From Hydrogenovibrio sp. SC-1 (lineage in GTDB: Bacteria > Pseudomonadota > Gammaproteobacteria > Thiomicrospirales > Thiomicrospiraceae), in contig NZ_PKGB01000012.1 of the NCBI RefSeq assembly GCF_002848135.1, positions 1 through 64,000 on the forward strand: a stretch of 64,000 bases of DNA, read 5' to 3'. The notes under the pieces are model-generated. The model made no database searches. It saw only the letters and a program-made list of their open reading frames with translations, and was not told the DNA's origin. Of this stretch, positions 49,218-58,790 are shown one piece after another (within the stretch, counting starts at the first letter, position 1; every line of letters begins with the position of its first letter). The translations under genes and the position numbers were made by a program.

Positions 49218-50384
49218 ATGAAAGTGGGAATCGACTTAATTCATTTTGCAACTTCCAATTACTATTTGGACCTGGAAACCTATGCGCAGGAAAAAGGCAC
49301 TGATCCTAATAAATACTTAATTGGTATCGGTCAAGAAAAGATGTCTATTGCCCCACCAGATGAAGACATTATCACTTTGTCAGCAAAAGCAGCAGCACCT
49401 ATTCTTGATAAGATTGATAAAAACACCATTACAGCCGTCTTATTTGCAACTGAATCAGGCGTTGATCAATCAAAATCAGCCGGCGCATTCCTACATGGAT
49501 TACTAGAGCTTCCAAATCGTTGTCGTGTTGTTGAATTTAAACATGCTTGTTATGCCGGTACTGCCGCCCTGCAAATGGCAACAAGCATGGTGAGAGCCAA
49601 CCCTAATGAGACCATTTTAGTCATTGCTGCAGATATCGCTAAATATGACATTGACTCTTCTGGAGAAGCAACGCAAGGTTGTGGTGCGGTTGCGATGCTG
49701 GTGACGAAAGACCCTCGAATATTAGCAATTGAACCGGGTTCGGGTTACTACACTGAAGATGTCATGGATTTCTGGAGACCTAACCATCGAAGTACCGCAT
49801 TAGTCGATGGAAAGTATTCAACTAAAGTCTATTTAAATAGTTTGAAGCAAGCATGGGAACATTTTACGGAATCAACTGGACGTAAATTCAGTGACATTGA
49901 TGCGTTTTGTTACCACATCCCATTTTCAAGAATGACAGAAAAGGCTCACAAAACCTTAGTTAAAAAAGTCGGAACCCCTGTTTCAGAAGCCTTATTTAAA
50001 TCACAAACCCAACCAGGTCAAGTCTATAATCGTTTAGTTGGAAACAGCTATAGTGCATCTCTATTTATTGGATTTTGTTCTTTTTTGGACAATGCCGTTC
50101 AAGACCTAAGTAATAAACGTTTTGGCTTTTTTAGTTATGGGTCTGGCTGTGTTGCAGAATTTTTTAGCGGACTCATCCAACCCAATTATCAACAACACTT
50201 GATGACAACAAGCCACCAACAACAAATTGCAAGTCGAAAAGCTTTAGATTATCAAACCTATTTAGAGTTCTATCATACAGATACGTTTGGCCAAAACAAT
50301 ATCGTCTTTAGCAAAAACAATCTTGGCCCATACCGTTTAATGGACATCCAAAACGACATTCGCCACTACGTAAAGACTTCTTAA
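49218..50384 (+). CDS. mvaS: Hydroxymethylglutaryl-CoA synthase
   Basis: 388 residues, bacterial MvaS; condenses acetoacetyl-CoA and acetyl-CoA. Catalytic Glu79 in FATESGVDQSKSA, nucleophile Cys111 in EFKHACYAGTAAL, His in YHIPFSRMTEKAHK (about 233). GNSYSASLFIGF and FFSYGSGCVAEFFSG close the thiolase fold. Last of the first mevalonate block, 19 bp after the isomerase gene. No thiolase gene follows. Confidence 0.95.
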   Translation: MKVGIDLIHFATSNYYLDLETYAQEKGTDPNKYLIGIGQEKMSIAPPDEDIITLSAKAAAPILDKIDKNTITAVLFATESGVDQSKSAGAFLHGLLELPNRCRVVEFKHACYAGTAALQMATSMVRANPNETILVIAADIAKYDIDSSGEATQGCGAVAMLVTKDPRILAIEPGSGYYTEDVMDFWRPNHRSTALVDGKYSTKVYLNSLKQAWEHFTESTGRKFSDIDAFCYHIPFSRMTEKAHKTLVKKVGTPVSEALFKSQTQPGQVYNRLVGNSYSASLFIGFCSFLDNAVQDLSNKRFGFFSYGSGCVAEFFSGLIQPNYQQHLMTTSHQQQIASRKALDYQTYLEFYHTDTFGQNNIVFSKNNLGPYRLMDIQNDIRHYVKTS

Positions 50385-50470
50385 GCCAATCAAAAAATAA
50401 AACCTAAACCTTATTCCTTTTCATTTGGTGAACAGTACCCTTTTGACCTAAATCTCAATAACTCTATTCA

Positions 50471-50499
50471 AAAAAAAACCACAATCTAAAAGATTGTGG
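50471..50499 (-). terminator. Terminator of the six-gene envelope operon
   Basis: Stem CCACAATC / GATTGTGG with 5-nt loop and an eight-T run on the minus strand. It could also stop transcription from mvaS on the plus strand less efficiently. Confidence 0.85.
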
Positions 50500-50528
50500 C
50501 TTTCAATAGTGAATTACTCTAATCCAGA

Positions 50529-52100
50529 CTAGAACACCGACTTACATTGCTCAGTCGTTGTTGGAACCGCGGTTGTTGTCTCTACTAGTTCAAATGAATC
50601 TGCAAAATATTCTTGAATATACTCATTGGTTTCCAGGGACTTGTAAGATGCAGCAATACAAGATGTTGTTGCACCACTACACTCTGTAACGCCAGCTGGA
50701 TCAAGATTTTTTAGGGTGTAAGTACTACCCAGAACACTAATATAAGCAACAAATGTCTGTACCTGATCTTGTGAGAAACTTCCTTTAATCAAGTTATATT
50801 GAGTACCTTCTTTTTGACAAGCTGATACATTCCCGTCAGCCTGAAAATAAAATCGGAAACCATTAGTATCATTAGACATCTTTAAATGTTTACCACTAAA
50901 CGCATCAAATGCTTTAGTTGCACCAATATTTGCATTAAATGCTCCGCTGGCACTATTGGTTGCACTGACTAAAGTCGTTGTATAGTCTCTAGCTGTATAA
51001 TCAAAAGTATTATTTGTTCTAATAGCAAGGGCATTTTTAAGGCGATCTGCAGCATTTGCATCTAATGCTACGCTTTTAGCTACCTCAGCACTAAATAAGC
51101 TTTTCTTTAACTCTGCCAATGCAGGTGCTGCTGCAGGGCTGACTGCACAACCCGAAACATTATCTGTGTAACTATCACCTGAAACCGCTAACACACAATT
51201 TAAATACTTATTAAGCTCAGTGATCTCATTGGCCTTAAATGGATTCGTTTTCGATGTTTGCGTTGCAACGAAACTAAAAATGGATGAAGCTTTGGTTGAA
51301 ATTGCAGATAGTGGATCGGCACCACTGGTAAAGTCCGCATTTAATAATAATGCACGATACGTTGCCGGCAAGAAATCCTTCAATTTAGTCCCAGAATTTG
51401 CATCGACAAAAGATTGAGCAACAGCTTCTGCAAGCTTATGAAAGTGAATACTCATCTTAAATGCTCGTGCCTTATTCCCGACATTGGCATCAAATGGGTC
51501 AATTAGATTTGGATCTGGTGCATCACCAACCGCACGAGTTTGACTACCCAAAAAGCTTCCTAAAAATTCATTGAATTTGGCTTTAAACTCAGCCTTAGTC
51601 AACCCATTTGGTATATCTGCATCTGACAAGTTTTCAATTTCTTGATTCAAGGTTGAAATAGCAGTCACTTTTAAGCCACTAGTATTGTTATCCAATAATA
51701 AGCTCATCGCCGCATTATAGACTTGAGTTGTTAGTAAATCCCGCCCAGTTTCAACCCGGATAACACCACCATCTTTTAAAGCCGCATCACCCTGTAAACA
51801 ATTTCGCGAGGAAGGATTTTCGCAGTAATTTGTTCCATCTTTCGCAACTGAAAAATACCCATCCTTATCCGTAAAGGCACTAGGTTCGAACTCAGAATCA
51901 TATTGGCCGTTTTTATTTACATCAACATACACCGTAGCAAATGCGACATAGTCATCAACAACGGCCCCAGACATTTGTACCGTAGAAACAGATCCCTTAT
52001 CACTACTGCCTCCACCACAACTCGCTATAGCCACCAATAAAGCAGAAACCGAGGTAGCAATAAGTGATTTTTGAAATAAACTATTTGATATTTTCTTCAT
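50529..52100 (-). CDS. Large lipoprotein of unknown function
   Basis: 523 residues. Signal peptide and lipobox IASC (Cys about 28) followed by a Gly/Ser stretch. Residues 40-80 (SGAVVDDYVAFATVYVDVNKNGQYD, then DKDGYFSV) look like a small beta-sandwich with a Ca-binding Asp-rich loop, as in many surface proteins. The rest is largely helical (ALKDGGVIRVETGRDLLTTQVYNAAMSLLLD). Cysteines at several places may form disulfides. Last of a six-gene operon of envelope proteins. Function not recognised. Confidence 0.8.
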   Translation of the reverse strand: MKKISNSLFQKSLIATSVSALLVAIASCGGGSSDKGSVSTVQMSGAVVDDYVAFATVYVDVNKNGQYDSEFEPSAFTDKDGYFSVAKDGTNYCENPSSRNCLQGDAALKDGGVIRVETGRDLLTTQVYNAAMSLLLDNNTSGLKVTAISTLNQEIENLSDADIPNGLTKAEFKAKFNEFLGSFLGSQTRAVGDAPDPNLIDPFDANVGNKARAFKMSIHFHKLAEAVAQSFVDANSGTKLKDFLPATYRALLLNADFTSGADPLSAISTKASSIFSFVATQTSKTNPFKANEITELNKYLNCVLAVSGDSYTDNVSGCAVSPAAAPALAELKKSLFSAEVAKSVALDANAADRLKNALAIRTNNTFDYTARDYTTTLVSATNSASGAFNANIGATKAFDAFSGKHLKMSNDTNGFRFYFQADGNVSACQKEGTQYNLIKGSFSQDQVQTFVAYISVLGSTYTLKNLDPAGVTECSGATTSCIAASYKSLETNEYIQEYFADSFELVETTTAVPTTTEQCKSVF

Positions 52101-52121
52101 GACTAGCTCCTCAATCCTTTG

Positions 52122-53516
52122 TTAGAAATAAAACTCTAAGCCTAAGTTAAATTGCACCATTTTTGGAAGATCTATGGTTTCGTCTGTTGCAGAACTTAGA
52201 TTGCTTAATTTTGATAAATCACTCATTTCTTCAAAGGCAATATCTAGATTTAATGGTCCCCAGGACAAACCTGGCGCATAGAACTTACGTTTATCACCGG
52301 CTAGGTTCGAATGATAACTGATTCTAAAGTCTGGCACTAACGCATAATACCATTCATCACCAGCGGCATCGGTTGCATAGGAAGCACTCACCGACATCCA
52401 TTGTTGTTTTTGATTTAATAAATTCGAAGCGTCATTTAAGTCGGCTGAACCAGCTAGCGACCAATGACGATTTTTACTGTAATAAGCCCCTTCAATCCGC
52501 GCCTGAGGCGTTAATTCAACGGATTCACTTAGAGCATATTGGTTTGAAAAATATTTTTCTGTATAGGCTTGATTGGTTGTTCCGGCACCCAATTCATTAT
52601 AATTGAATTTTGGAGTGTTAATATTTTGTACCATTAACCCAGCCATCCAGTTTTCAGCAAACCATTGAGCCCCGATATCTAAACCAAAAGCATTTTCATT
52701 TTGATTAAGATCACTGTGATCACTTAAATCCGAAGCAATGGTAATATCTTCATTATTAGCAGTTTGGGTAAGGTATTTTTTAAAGGAGTTGACTGATTTG
52801 ACCAAACTGGCTTGAATCATTTTGGCTCTGAAGCCGACGGCCAAATGCCCACTATCATTTTGATAAAACTGATCTCCGTAAGTTAAAGCGACTTCCGTAG
52901 AGACAGCGGTCTTAAGATAAATCCCAGTTTTGACATCCAAGGCATTAACCAAATCATTATCGGTAAAAGAATTGCCCGATCCCGTTGCAACTAACTGGCT
53001 AGGATCGAATGTCACTGGACGGTCATCACTTAAAAGCGCACCCGTTCCTGAGGTTGCAAATGTCATTTCAACCCCAAATCCCCCTAGCTTATTATGCGTA
53101 AATACTAGGGGAAGGTTTCCTTGAGCATCCAATTGAAATGAGAAGTCATCACGAACTTTAGTAATCATCGAAACCAGCTCTTGCTCGAGTTCGGTTGCTT
53201 GTACCACTGCAGATTGTGTTGAGCTATTGAAACTTGTTAAAATTGGCTTAATATTATTAACGTACTGATCATTGAGTTCACCAAATCCTGCCTGCTGAAA
53301 CCTAAACCCGCCGGACAGCCCCATACCAAAATTATTCTCGACATGTAAATTCCCACCTATCCAAGCGGGATTAGCCGTACTAGAAAAAATCGTATGATTA
53401 TTACTGGCCTCCCCATACCCTAAATTTGACCCCGTCAGGAGAGGCTTTGATGCTGCCAAACTGGCAGAGCTTGATATAACCAACAGTGTTGCGAGCGTCA
53501 ACTTATTTAATCGCAT
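52122..53516 (-). CDS. TraF_2-type outer-membrane barrel protein
   Basis: 464 residues. Signal peptide ends near SSASLAA; the mature start NLGYGEASNNHTIFSSTANPAWIGG and the closing MVQFNLGLEFYF (terminal aromatic) indicate an outer-membrane beta barrel like the proteins filed as TraF_2 (PF13729). Despite that name no conjugation genes are here. The ATG at 53516 has AGAGGA 8 nt upstream; the ATG at 53525 overlaps that site. Fifth gene of the envelope operon, between two lipoprotein genes. Confidence 0.75.
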   Translation of the reverse strand: MRLNKLTLATLLVISSSASLAASKPLLTGSNLGYGEASNNHTIFSSTANPAWIGGNLHVENNFGMGLSGGFRFQQAGFGELNDQYVNNIKPILTSFNSSTQSAVVQATELEQELVSMITKVRDDFSFQLDAQGNLPLVFTHNKLGGFGVEMTFATSGTGALLSDDRPVTFDPSQLVATGSGNSFTDNDLVNALDVKTGIYLKTAVSTEVALTYGDQFYQNDSGHLAVGFRAKMIQASLVKSVNSFKKYLTQTANNEDITIASDLSDHSDLNQNENAFGLDIGAQWFAENWMAGLMVQNINTPKFNYNELGAGTTNQAYTEKYFSNQYALSESVELTPQARIEGAYYSKNRHWSLAGSADLNDASNLLNQKQQWMSVSASYATDAAGDEWYYALVPDFRISYHSNLAGDKRKFYAPGLSWGPLNLDIAFEEMSDLSKLSNLSSATDETIDLPKMVQFNLGLEFYF

Positions 53517-53539
53517 AGGTTCCATCCTCTTATAAGCAG

Positions 53540-54043
53540 TTAAGGGGTCATGCGCTGACGATAGGATTGTCCCTCCTCAGGCATAGGCATTGAATTCATT
53601 TTTTTATATTTTGCCATGTTTTTTTCCATTTGGGGTGCGAATGTACAATTTTTATTTTTAGCATTATCTAGTAAGAAGTGATGACGATCCGCAAGACTTT
53701 GAATTCGTTTCAATTCTGGCTGAGTAAACCCATCCAAAGTGGAACCATCAATATGATTATTGGCGGATGCACTACCAGACAAAAACGCCAAGACCATATC
53801 AACTATTGCTTGAATACCAAAAATACGTTTTTGACGCTCTTCTTTAATTTCAAACAATTCTTGTACATCTTTTTCGATAATTAACAACTTAGGTTTCAGT
53901 TGATCGCAACTCAGCCTCGAATCCCCTGGCTGGGAAACAGCAACAGGATCGAGGTTCACCTTTTTTTCAGGAGAAGATGAACACCCCGCCATCATTAAGA
54001 TTCCTGAGAACCCGATTACAGCTAAACGTTTTTTATTTTTCAT
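53540..54043 (-). CDS. Small lipoprotein of unknown function
   Basis: 167 residues. Lipobox MAGC (Cys about 21) followed by SSSPEKK. The mature part is helical with two Cys, a hydrophobic segment about 80-97 (FGIQAIVDMVLAFLSG) and RQRM near the end. GGAG before the ATG. It lies between two outer-membrane barrel genes, so an assembly or partner role for them is plausible but unproven. Confidence 0.75.
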   Translation of the reverse strand: MKNKKRLAVIGFSGILMMAGCSSSPEKKVNLDPVAVSQPGDSRLSCDQLKPKLLIIEKDVQELFEIKEERQKRIFGIQAIVDMVLAFLSGSASANNHIDGSTLDGFTQPELKRIQSLADRHHFLLDNAKNKNCTFAPQMEKNMAKYKKMNSMPMPEEGQSYRQRMTP

Positions 54044-54059
54044 TTGACTTTCTCCAATG

Positions 54060-55421
54060 TTAAAACGAAGCTGCTGTTGAAATAAACAGATTCATACTAT
54101 TAACTGAAACATTCTGAACACGGGTCGATGAATTAAATAGGTCAGCTTGACCTGAACCTTGTGAATAATTAATACCAACCGTTATATTCGACCCTTTGGT
54201 ATAACGAGACAAAGACAAAGCGCCACCAATTAAATTGACGTGGTCTTGCTTATAGGTTGCGACATCACTGTTAGTATTCGCATTATTGGTATAAACCCCG
54301 CCTCTAAGCGCCCAAGTCGGATTCAAGAAATACTCGACGCCCCCTGCTAGATTCCAAGTAGCTTCATAGACATCGGTTTTAGAAGCATATCCAAAGTCAG
54401 CGGAATAAAGCAACGCATCCGTTGCAAAATAGGCCACCCCTAAATTCAGTTCAACAGGCAACTGATTGTCAGGGTTTTTTTGTAATGCTGAAGATGTTGC
54501 CTGTCCTAAATCCAGTGGGTCCAGCTGATTGTTATAGGTTGAACAATTACTATAATCACCGGCAACGGTTGCACTCTCTGTACATAAGTTATAAGTTGAA
54601 TTTTCACGACTTTCTGGATTCTGACTAACCATAAAAGTGGTCTGAGCCATTAACCCCACAGAAACTTTCGGTGCCGGAGCCCACATAACCCCTAAACGTG
54701 GTTGAAAACCAAATTCTTCGGTCTGAATTTTTTGGTAATAGGTTCCGTCAAGTAATGCATTCTGCCCAGCATTCGTCTGGCCAGCAGGAATGACACCCGT
54801 TGCTTTAACATACTGCCAATTGGTCAGTTCTTTTTTACGCATATAGCCATAAAGCGTCAATCCGATTGAAACGTCCTTATTGACGGCAGTTGCATAAGAA
54901 ACCCCTGCTAAAGTCGTTGTATCCTGGTTGTTAAAATCAATTTGTTGATTATCGATTGTTGTCATTCCCAAACTTTGTGCTTTAGTGCTAGGCGTAAAGT
55001 TGGTAAATTGATCACTTTGATCTTCTAAGTCATAGTTTGGTATGGCAATTGAAAACCCAACCGTACTATCATCACCCAAAGGCTGTGTCGCACCAAAGTA
55101 ATTGGCCACCATCCCCGAAGAACTTCGTGTCCATTTGTGATTACTGCTATTAATATTACTGTACTCGGTTGTTTTGTAGTTATAAGCATTCACCGAACCA
55201 GAAATTTTAGGACTGCTTGCATAAACCACACCGGCGGGGTTGTAGTACAAACCCGACGCATCATCCGCGATCGCGGTATAGGCACCTCCCATCCCTGCAG
55301 AACGATCTCCCACTAGAATATCCTTATAATGATATTCATCGGCAAATGAAGCAGTCGAGATCACCGCGCCAGAAATGGCAATAAAAATTGATTTTTTTAA
55401 TTTTGAATTAGTGATATTCAT
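54060..55421 (-). CDS. OMPP1/FadL-like outer-membrane protein
   Basis: 453 residues. Signal peptide ends near STASFA. The mature part opens with VGDRSAGMGGAYTAIADDASGLYYNPAGV, the N-terminal plug-like motif of FadL/OMPP1-type barrels for hydrophobic substrates. It continues with alternating strands and ends in an aromatic residue (TAASF). CAGGAG 7 nt upstream fixes the ATG at 55421, which overlaps the M48 protease gene by 14 bp. Substrate unknown. Confidence 0.8.
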   Translation of the reverse strand: MNITNSKLKKSIFIAISGAVISTASFADEYHYKDILVGDRSAGMGGAYTAIADDASGLYYNPAGVVYASSPKISGSVNAYNYKTTEYSNINSSNHKWTRSSSGMVANYFGATQPLGDDSTVGFSIAIPNYDLEDQSDQFTNFTPSTKAQSLGMTTIDNQQIDFNNQDTTTLAGVSYATAVNKDVSIGLTLYGYMRKKELTNWQYVKATGVIPAGQTNAGQNALLDGTYYQKIQTEEFGFQPRLGVMWAPAPKVSVGLMAQTTFMVSQNPESRENSTYNLCTESATVAGDYSNCSTYNNQLDPLDLGQATSSALQKNPDNQLPVELNLGVAYFATDALLYSADFGYASKTDVYEATWNLAGGVEYFLNPTWALRGGVYTNNANTNSDVATYKQDHVNLIGGALSLSRYTKGSNITVGINYSQGSGQADLFNSSTRVQNVSVNSMNLFISTAASF

Positions 55422-56268
55422 TGAAACGCTCCTGTAACTTGGCCAGGTTGATATTTGATAAGCCATTTTGTTCAATTAAAGTGTCCATTTCATTAATGCG
55501 CTCAGTCAAAGGCGGATGGGTCTCAGATAAAATCTGCACCTGTTCTGACTGATTTTTTTCAATCCGATTAAAGTAACGCATCAACGCAGTTGGGTCATAG
55601 CCAGCATTTGCGAGAAGAAAAACACTTGTTCGATCTGCCTCAAACTCGTCCTTTTTAGACTGCAACCCTTTATTAAAGAGGATTTCCATTGTCTCATCCA
55701 AAGCCTCATTAAAAGCTTGAGTTGCAGCGCGCCCACCACCAGATAGGACTGCACCTAAGCTATCTTCAGCATTCCCCTTAGCGCTCCTTAACTTAACCTT
55801 CTTAACATAATGACGCAACTCAACGTGCCCAATCTCATGTGCCAAAATGGCTGCCAATTCGGACTCATCTTCAATATTATTTAAAGCGCCTTTTGTGATA
55901 AAAATATACCCCCCAGGAGCTGCAAAGGCATTGATAATATCGGTATCCAAAACAATAAAACGATATTTCAACTCTGAACGCTCACTCATTTGTGCAACAA
56001 CTTGCCCAACCTTATTCACGTATGCATTTAACTGATCATTTTTAACGGGAGGGTATTTCCCTAAGACCTTACTCGCCAATTCACGACCAAACAATATTTC
56101 CGTCGCAATATCGTCTTCGGTATAAGGCGCATCAGGAATCGTTGCAAACAATCGCTTATGGAAGTTACCTTCTGGTTGTGACATACCACTTGACATCACC
56201 GTCATGCCTAAAACAACCAGGCCTGCTTTTAGCAGCTTTGAGTCACTCACTCGCCATGTTGAATTCAT
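55408..56268 (-). CDS. M48-family metalloprotease, exported
   Basis: 286 residues. Signal peptide about 1-30. Zinc motif LAHEIGHVELRHYVKK (HExxH, about 138-142) and a downstream Glu in KKDEFEADRTSVFLLANAGYDP. It is like the catalytic half of BepA/YfgC, which cares for outer-membrane assembly, but lacks the long TPR half. AAGGAGG 6 nt upstream selects the ATG at 56268, whose A overlaps the stop of the SH3 gene (TGATG). A palindrome with one mismatch lies in the signal region. Confidence 0.88.
   Translation of the reverse strand: MNSTWRVSDSKLLKAGLVVLGMTVMSSGMSQPEGNFHKRLFATIPDAPYTEDDIATEILFGRELASKVLGKYPPVKNDQLNAYVNKVGQVVAQMSERSELKYRFIVLDTDIINAFAAPGGYIFITKGALNNIEDESELAAILAHEIGHVELRHYVKKVKLRSAKGNAEDSLGAVLSGGGRAATQAFNEALDETMEILFNKGLQSKKDEFEADRTSVFLLANAGYDPTALMRYFNRIEKNQSEQVQILSETHPPLTERINEMDTLIEQNGLSNINLAKLQERFNEYH
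56217..56226. repeat. Degenerate CCAGGCCTGG copy
   Basis: CCAGGCCTGC, one mismatch, in the signal-peptide region of the M48 gene. Confidence 0.5.
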
Positions 56269-56765
56269 CACAAACCTCCTTCAAGGGGTTGACTAAATTG
56301 CTCTAGCTCCTGACTGGTTACACTAAATGATTCCATATAGCGCACCCCTTCCATATTAACCACAACATCCCCTGCTTCTGCCCGAGCAGTTGCCGCTAAG
56401 CCTCTTGCCGCCGCCGCCGTAGTAATAGCAGAGGCACGACGCCTAACGTCTTTGAGCTCAGTCTCAGTGTCGCCGGGCAAAACGGTTATGCGATCATTTG
56501 GTGGCGTCTCTTTCACCAAAAATTTTGAGACCCAACCTTTCTTTTGGGCAAATGATACATTTAACCAAACACCTTTTTGATCAAGCACCTTAACTTGATC
56601 GCCCTTAACCAGCTCTGCTACCATCTCAGCCTGAAAATCAGGCTCTTTTAAAATTTTAGCTTTGTTGCTGGAGATATACTGTGGCTCAGCCTGCGCTGCA
56701 AACGGAATCAACACCATACTACTGAGCAATAAAGAAAGAAAATACTTTACTGGACGGTTTTTCAT
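56268..56765 (-). CDS. Exported SH3-domain protein
   Basis: 165 residues from the ATG at 56765. Signal peptide ends AAQA. A bacterial SH3 domain spans about 27-85 (SSNKAKILKEPDFQAEMVAELVKGDQVKVL; GVWLNVSFAQKKGWVSKFLV). It is followed by an Ala/Arg-rich helix (RRRASAITTAAAARGLAATARAE) and the end VTSQELEQF. Such proteins often sit beside M48 proteases and may bind peptidoglycan. First gene of the six-gene operon. Confidence 0.8.
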   Translation of the reverse strand: MKNRPVKYFLSLLLSSMVLIPFAAQAEPQYISSNKAKILKEPDFQAEMVAELVKGDQVKVLDQKGVWLNVSFAQKKGWVSKFLVKETPPNDRITVLPGDTETELKDVRRRASAITTAAAARGLAATARAEAGDVVVNMEGVRYMESFSVTSQELEQFSQPLEGGL

Positions 56766-56996
56766 AACTACATCCCTATTATTAAGAAACAACTTAGGCT
56801 TAATATTACCCCCAAAGGGCCGCTTATTCAATTACGTTTATAAAGCACTGAGTCTGGTTTCAAGTTGAAATAGCATGTTCTTGAAGATTCTGCTATATTC
56901 TGACTTAGGTTTAATCATAATCCTGTTCAGCTTAATCAAACCTTAAATAAAATAATAAATTTGAATTCATTATTTCGCTCTGGTAGGAGAAGCATT

Positions 56997-58043
56997 ATGC
57001 AAGTCTCATTTTCGACCATTATGATCATCACACTTTTTATCAGCTTCCTTTCTGCCTGTGGTGGCGATAGCAACTCTACAGATAACACAAACACCTCGCT
57101 TCAAAAATCGGCAAAAATTATCCTAAGCGCAAAATACGATACAACCAGCACCAAGTCAACGCGTGCCGAAACCACCCTTGGACAAGATGCAGACGGAGAT
57201 GGAGGGGTTTGGAGAGCGATTACCCCCTCTAGCTTTAAAGTGGCATTTAAGAGCATTACCCTGAATAACAAAAATGGAACCACCTATTCGCTCATACCCG
57301 ATACGGGAACACTTGCAAACAGCCAAGTCATCGATTTAAGTACCGATAGCTATGTCATTAATAGCGATGACATTCCCAACGGCGACTACGAAAGCATTTC
57401 TGCTGAAATTTACTACTACCAAATCACCATGCCTATAAACATCCCGGCGCAGTCTCAAGTTATCCGAGTCTATTTAAGTGATGACGACTTCAGCCAAGAA
57501 GGGAACTTAGGCCACCATCAAGGTGATATTACCCTAATTGGGGTCGACGGTACTGAAAAAGGCTGGGCAAAAGGTGGGGAAGCATGGTTACCATCAACCG
57601 CTAGCACAAACCGTTCAGTCGACCACAATGGCGCGGGTGGCGTAGACAGCGAAACGGGACACGCGAGAGGGTTCTATGGTGATAGCGACCTTTGGAATAC
57701 TGCCTTAACCCAAAATGGATTTACTTATTTTGACCCCAACCAAGGCAGTAACCAGGACATCTTTCAAATTGCCTCGCCTTTGAATCTGACTGTTTTAGAT
57801 GAAAGCCAATTCGAAATCAATGTTGCCTTCGACCTAACCAACGCTTGGCAATTTGAAGACTTTGATTTAGTAGATACGGCTGGTTATGAAGTATTCAACC
57901 CCGGTGCAGGAGGTATCAACGACACCAACAACCTTAACCCCGATGGCACTCAGTTACAAGATGCGGCCTGGTACAATAATACCGCTAAAAATGGTGCCGA
58001 ATGGACTCCCGTGTTTAATATGCCAACGGTCACTCAAAAGTAA
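56997..58043 (+). CDS. Lipoprotein of unknown function
   Basis: 348 residues. Lipobox LSAC (Cys about 21) followed by GGDSNSTDNTN. Residues 55-160 (AITPSSFKVAFKSITLNNKNG; NGDYESISAEIYYYQITMPI) look like a beta-sandwich of the kind seen in DUF4382-like surface lipoproteins, which is only a resemblance. Rich in Asp, Asn and Gly; possibly Ca-binding (DADGDGG). AGGAG 8 nt before the ATG at 56997. Divergent from the six-gene operon across a 230-bp shared promoter region. Confidence 0.75.
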   Translation: MQVSFSTIMIITLFISFLSACGGDSNSTDNTNTSLQKSAKIILSAKYDTTSTKSTRAETTLGQDADGDGGVWRAITPSSFKVAFKSITLNNKNGTTYSLIPDTGTLANSQVIDLSTDSYVINSDDIPNGDYESISAEIYYYQITMPINIPAQSQVIRVYLSDDDFSQEGNLGHHQGDITLIGVDGTEKGWAKGGEAWLPSTASTNRSVDHNGAGGVDSETGHARGFYGDSDLWNTALTQNGFTYFDPNQGSNQDIFQIASPLNLTVLDESQFEINVAFDLTNAWQFEDFDLVDTAGYEVFNPGAGGINDTNNLNPDGTQLQDAAWYNNTAKNGAEWTPVFNMPTVTQK

Positions 58044-58121
58044 TTATTCGACAACACAAATCACTTTGGCTGTTTTGGAATTAACTGTCGTTTGCAAAAC
58101 AGCCTTATTCAATTTAGTTAA

Positions 58122-58790
58122 CTAAGAGTCTTTTGTCAGTATTTCAATTTTCTTCAAAAGCTGTGCTGATTCATCAGCATCGGGTGTTCTGTCAGACAAA
58201 TACGTCATCCATCGAATACTTGCCAATTTGTAACCATAATCCGCTGTTGTTTGAATGATTGCCCTCAGCGTCTTGAGTGTAAGCATCTCCTTGGCAATAG
58301 AGGCAGAAACTAATTGAGACTCTAATGGCGATATTGCCAATACCAATTCATCTAGTTTGGTCGTCTTTCCTGACTGCCATTTTTTTGCAAAACCGTGGTA
58401 TTGTGAGGGCAGCTTGTCAACTTCGGACGCACTTAAACTACCTGACAAAAAATGATAATAAGCCTCTAATTCCGGCGCATTCACCAAAGGTTTTACCTGC
58501 AAATATAATGCACAATCTGACGCATTTAACACCGCAGCCTGAATGGCGCAATCAGCAATATAAACACGTGCTAAAGTTTCTAATTTGGCGCTTTGCTTGG
58601 CCTGACTGATTGCCTTTCTGCGCTCGCTTTCGGCTAAGATAACTCGACCTTCCAAGTAGTATTTTTGATAATTTTGAAAAGCAGAAACAGCTTTGACTTG
58701 CCAAGCGTTTTGAGGCTGACTAAACTGAATCGAGCATCCAGAAATAAACAATACAAAAACTCCAAAAGCGATTAAGACCCTTCTTTTCAT
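58122..58790 (-). CDS. Lipoprotein of the MCE operon
   Basis: 222 residues. Lipobox ISGC (Cys about 19), then a helical protein with three Cys (IADCAIQAAVLNASDCALYLQ) and no family recognised. It is not obviously a PqiC/ABC-auxiliary lipoprotein or MlaC. It starts on the base next to the stop of the MCE gene, last of four tightly packed genes, so it probably belongs to the same envelope transport machine. Confidence 0.75.
   Translation of the reverse strand: MKRRVLIAFGVFVLFISGCSIQFSQPQNAWQVKAVSAFQNYQKYYLEGRVILAESERRKAISQAKQSAKLETLARVYIADCAIQAAVLNASDCALYLQVKPLVNAPELEAYYHFLSGSLSASEVDKLPSQYHGFAKKWQSGKTTKLDELVLAISPLESQLVSASIAKEMLTLKTLRAIIQTTADYGYKLASIRWMTYLSDRTPDADESAQLLKKIEILTKDS

Noticed and set aside
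52122-53516. Sign of a conjugative element because of the TraF_2 family name
   Set aside because: The family name is historical; no other transfer, relaxase or integrase gene is present, and the neighbours are chromosomal envelope genes.
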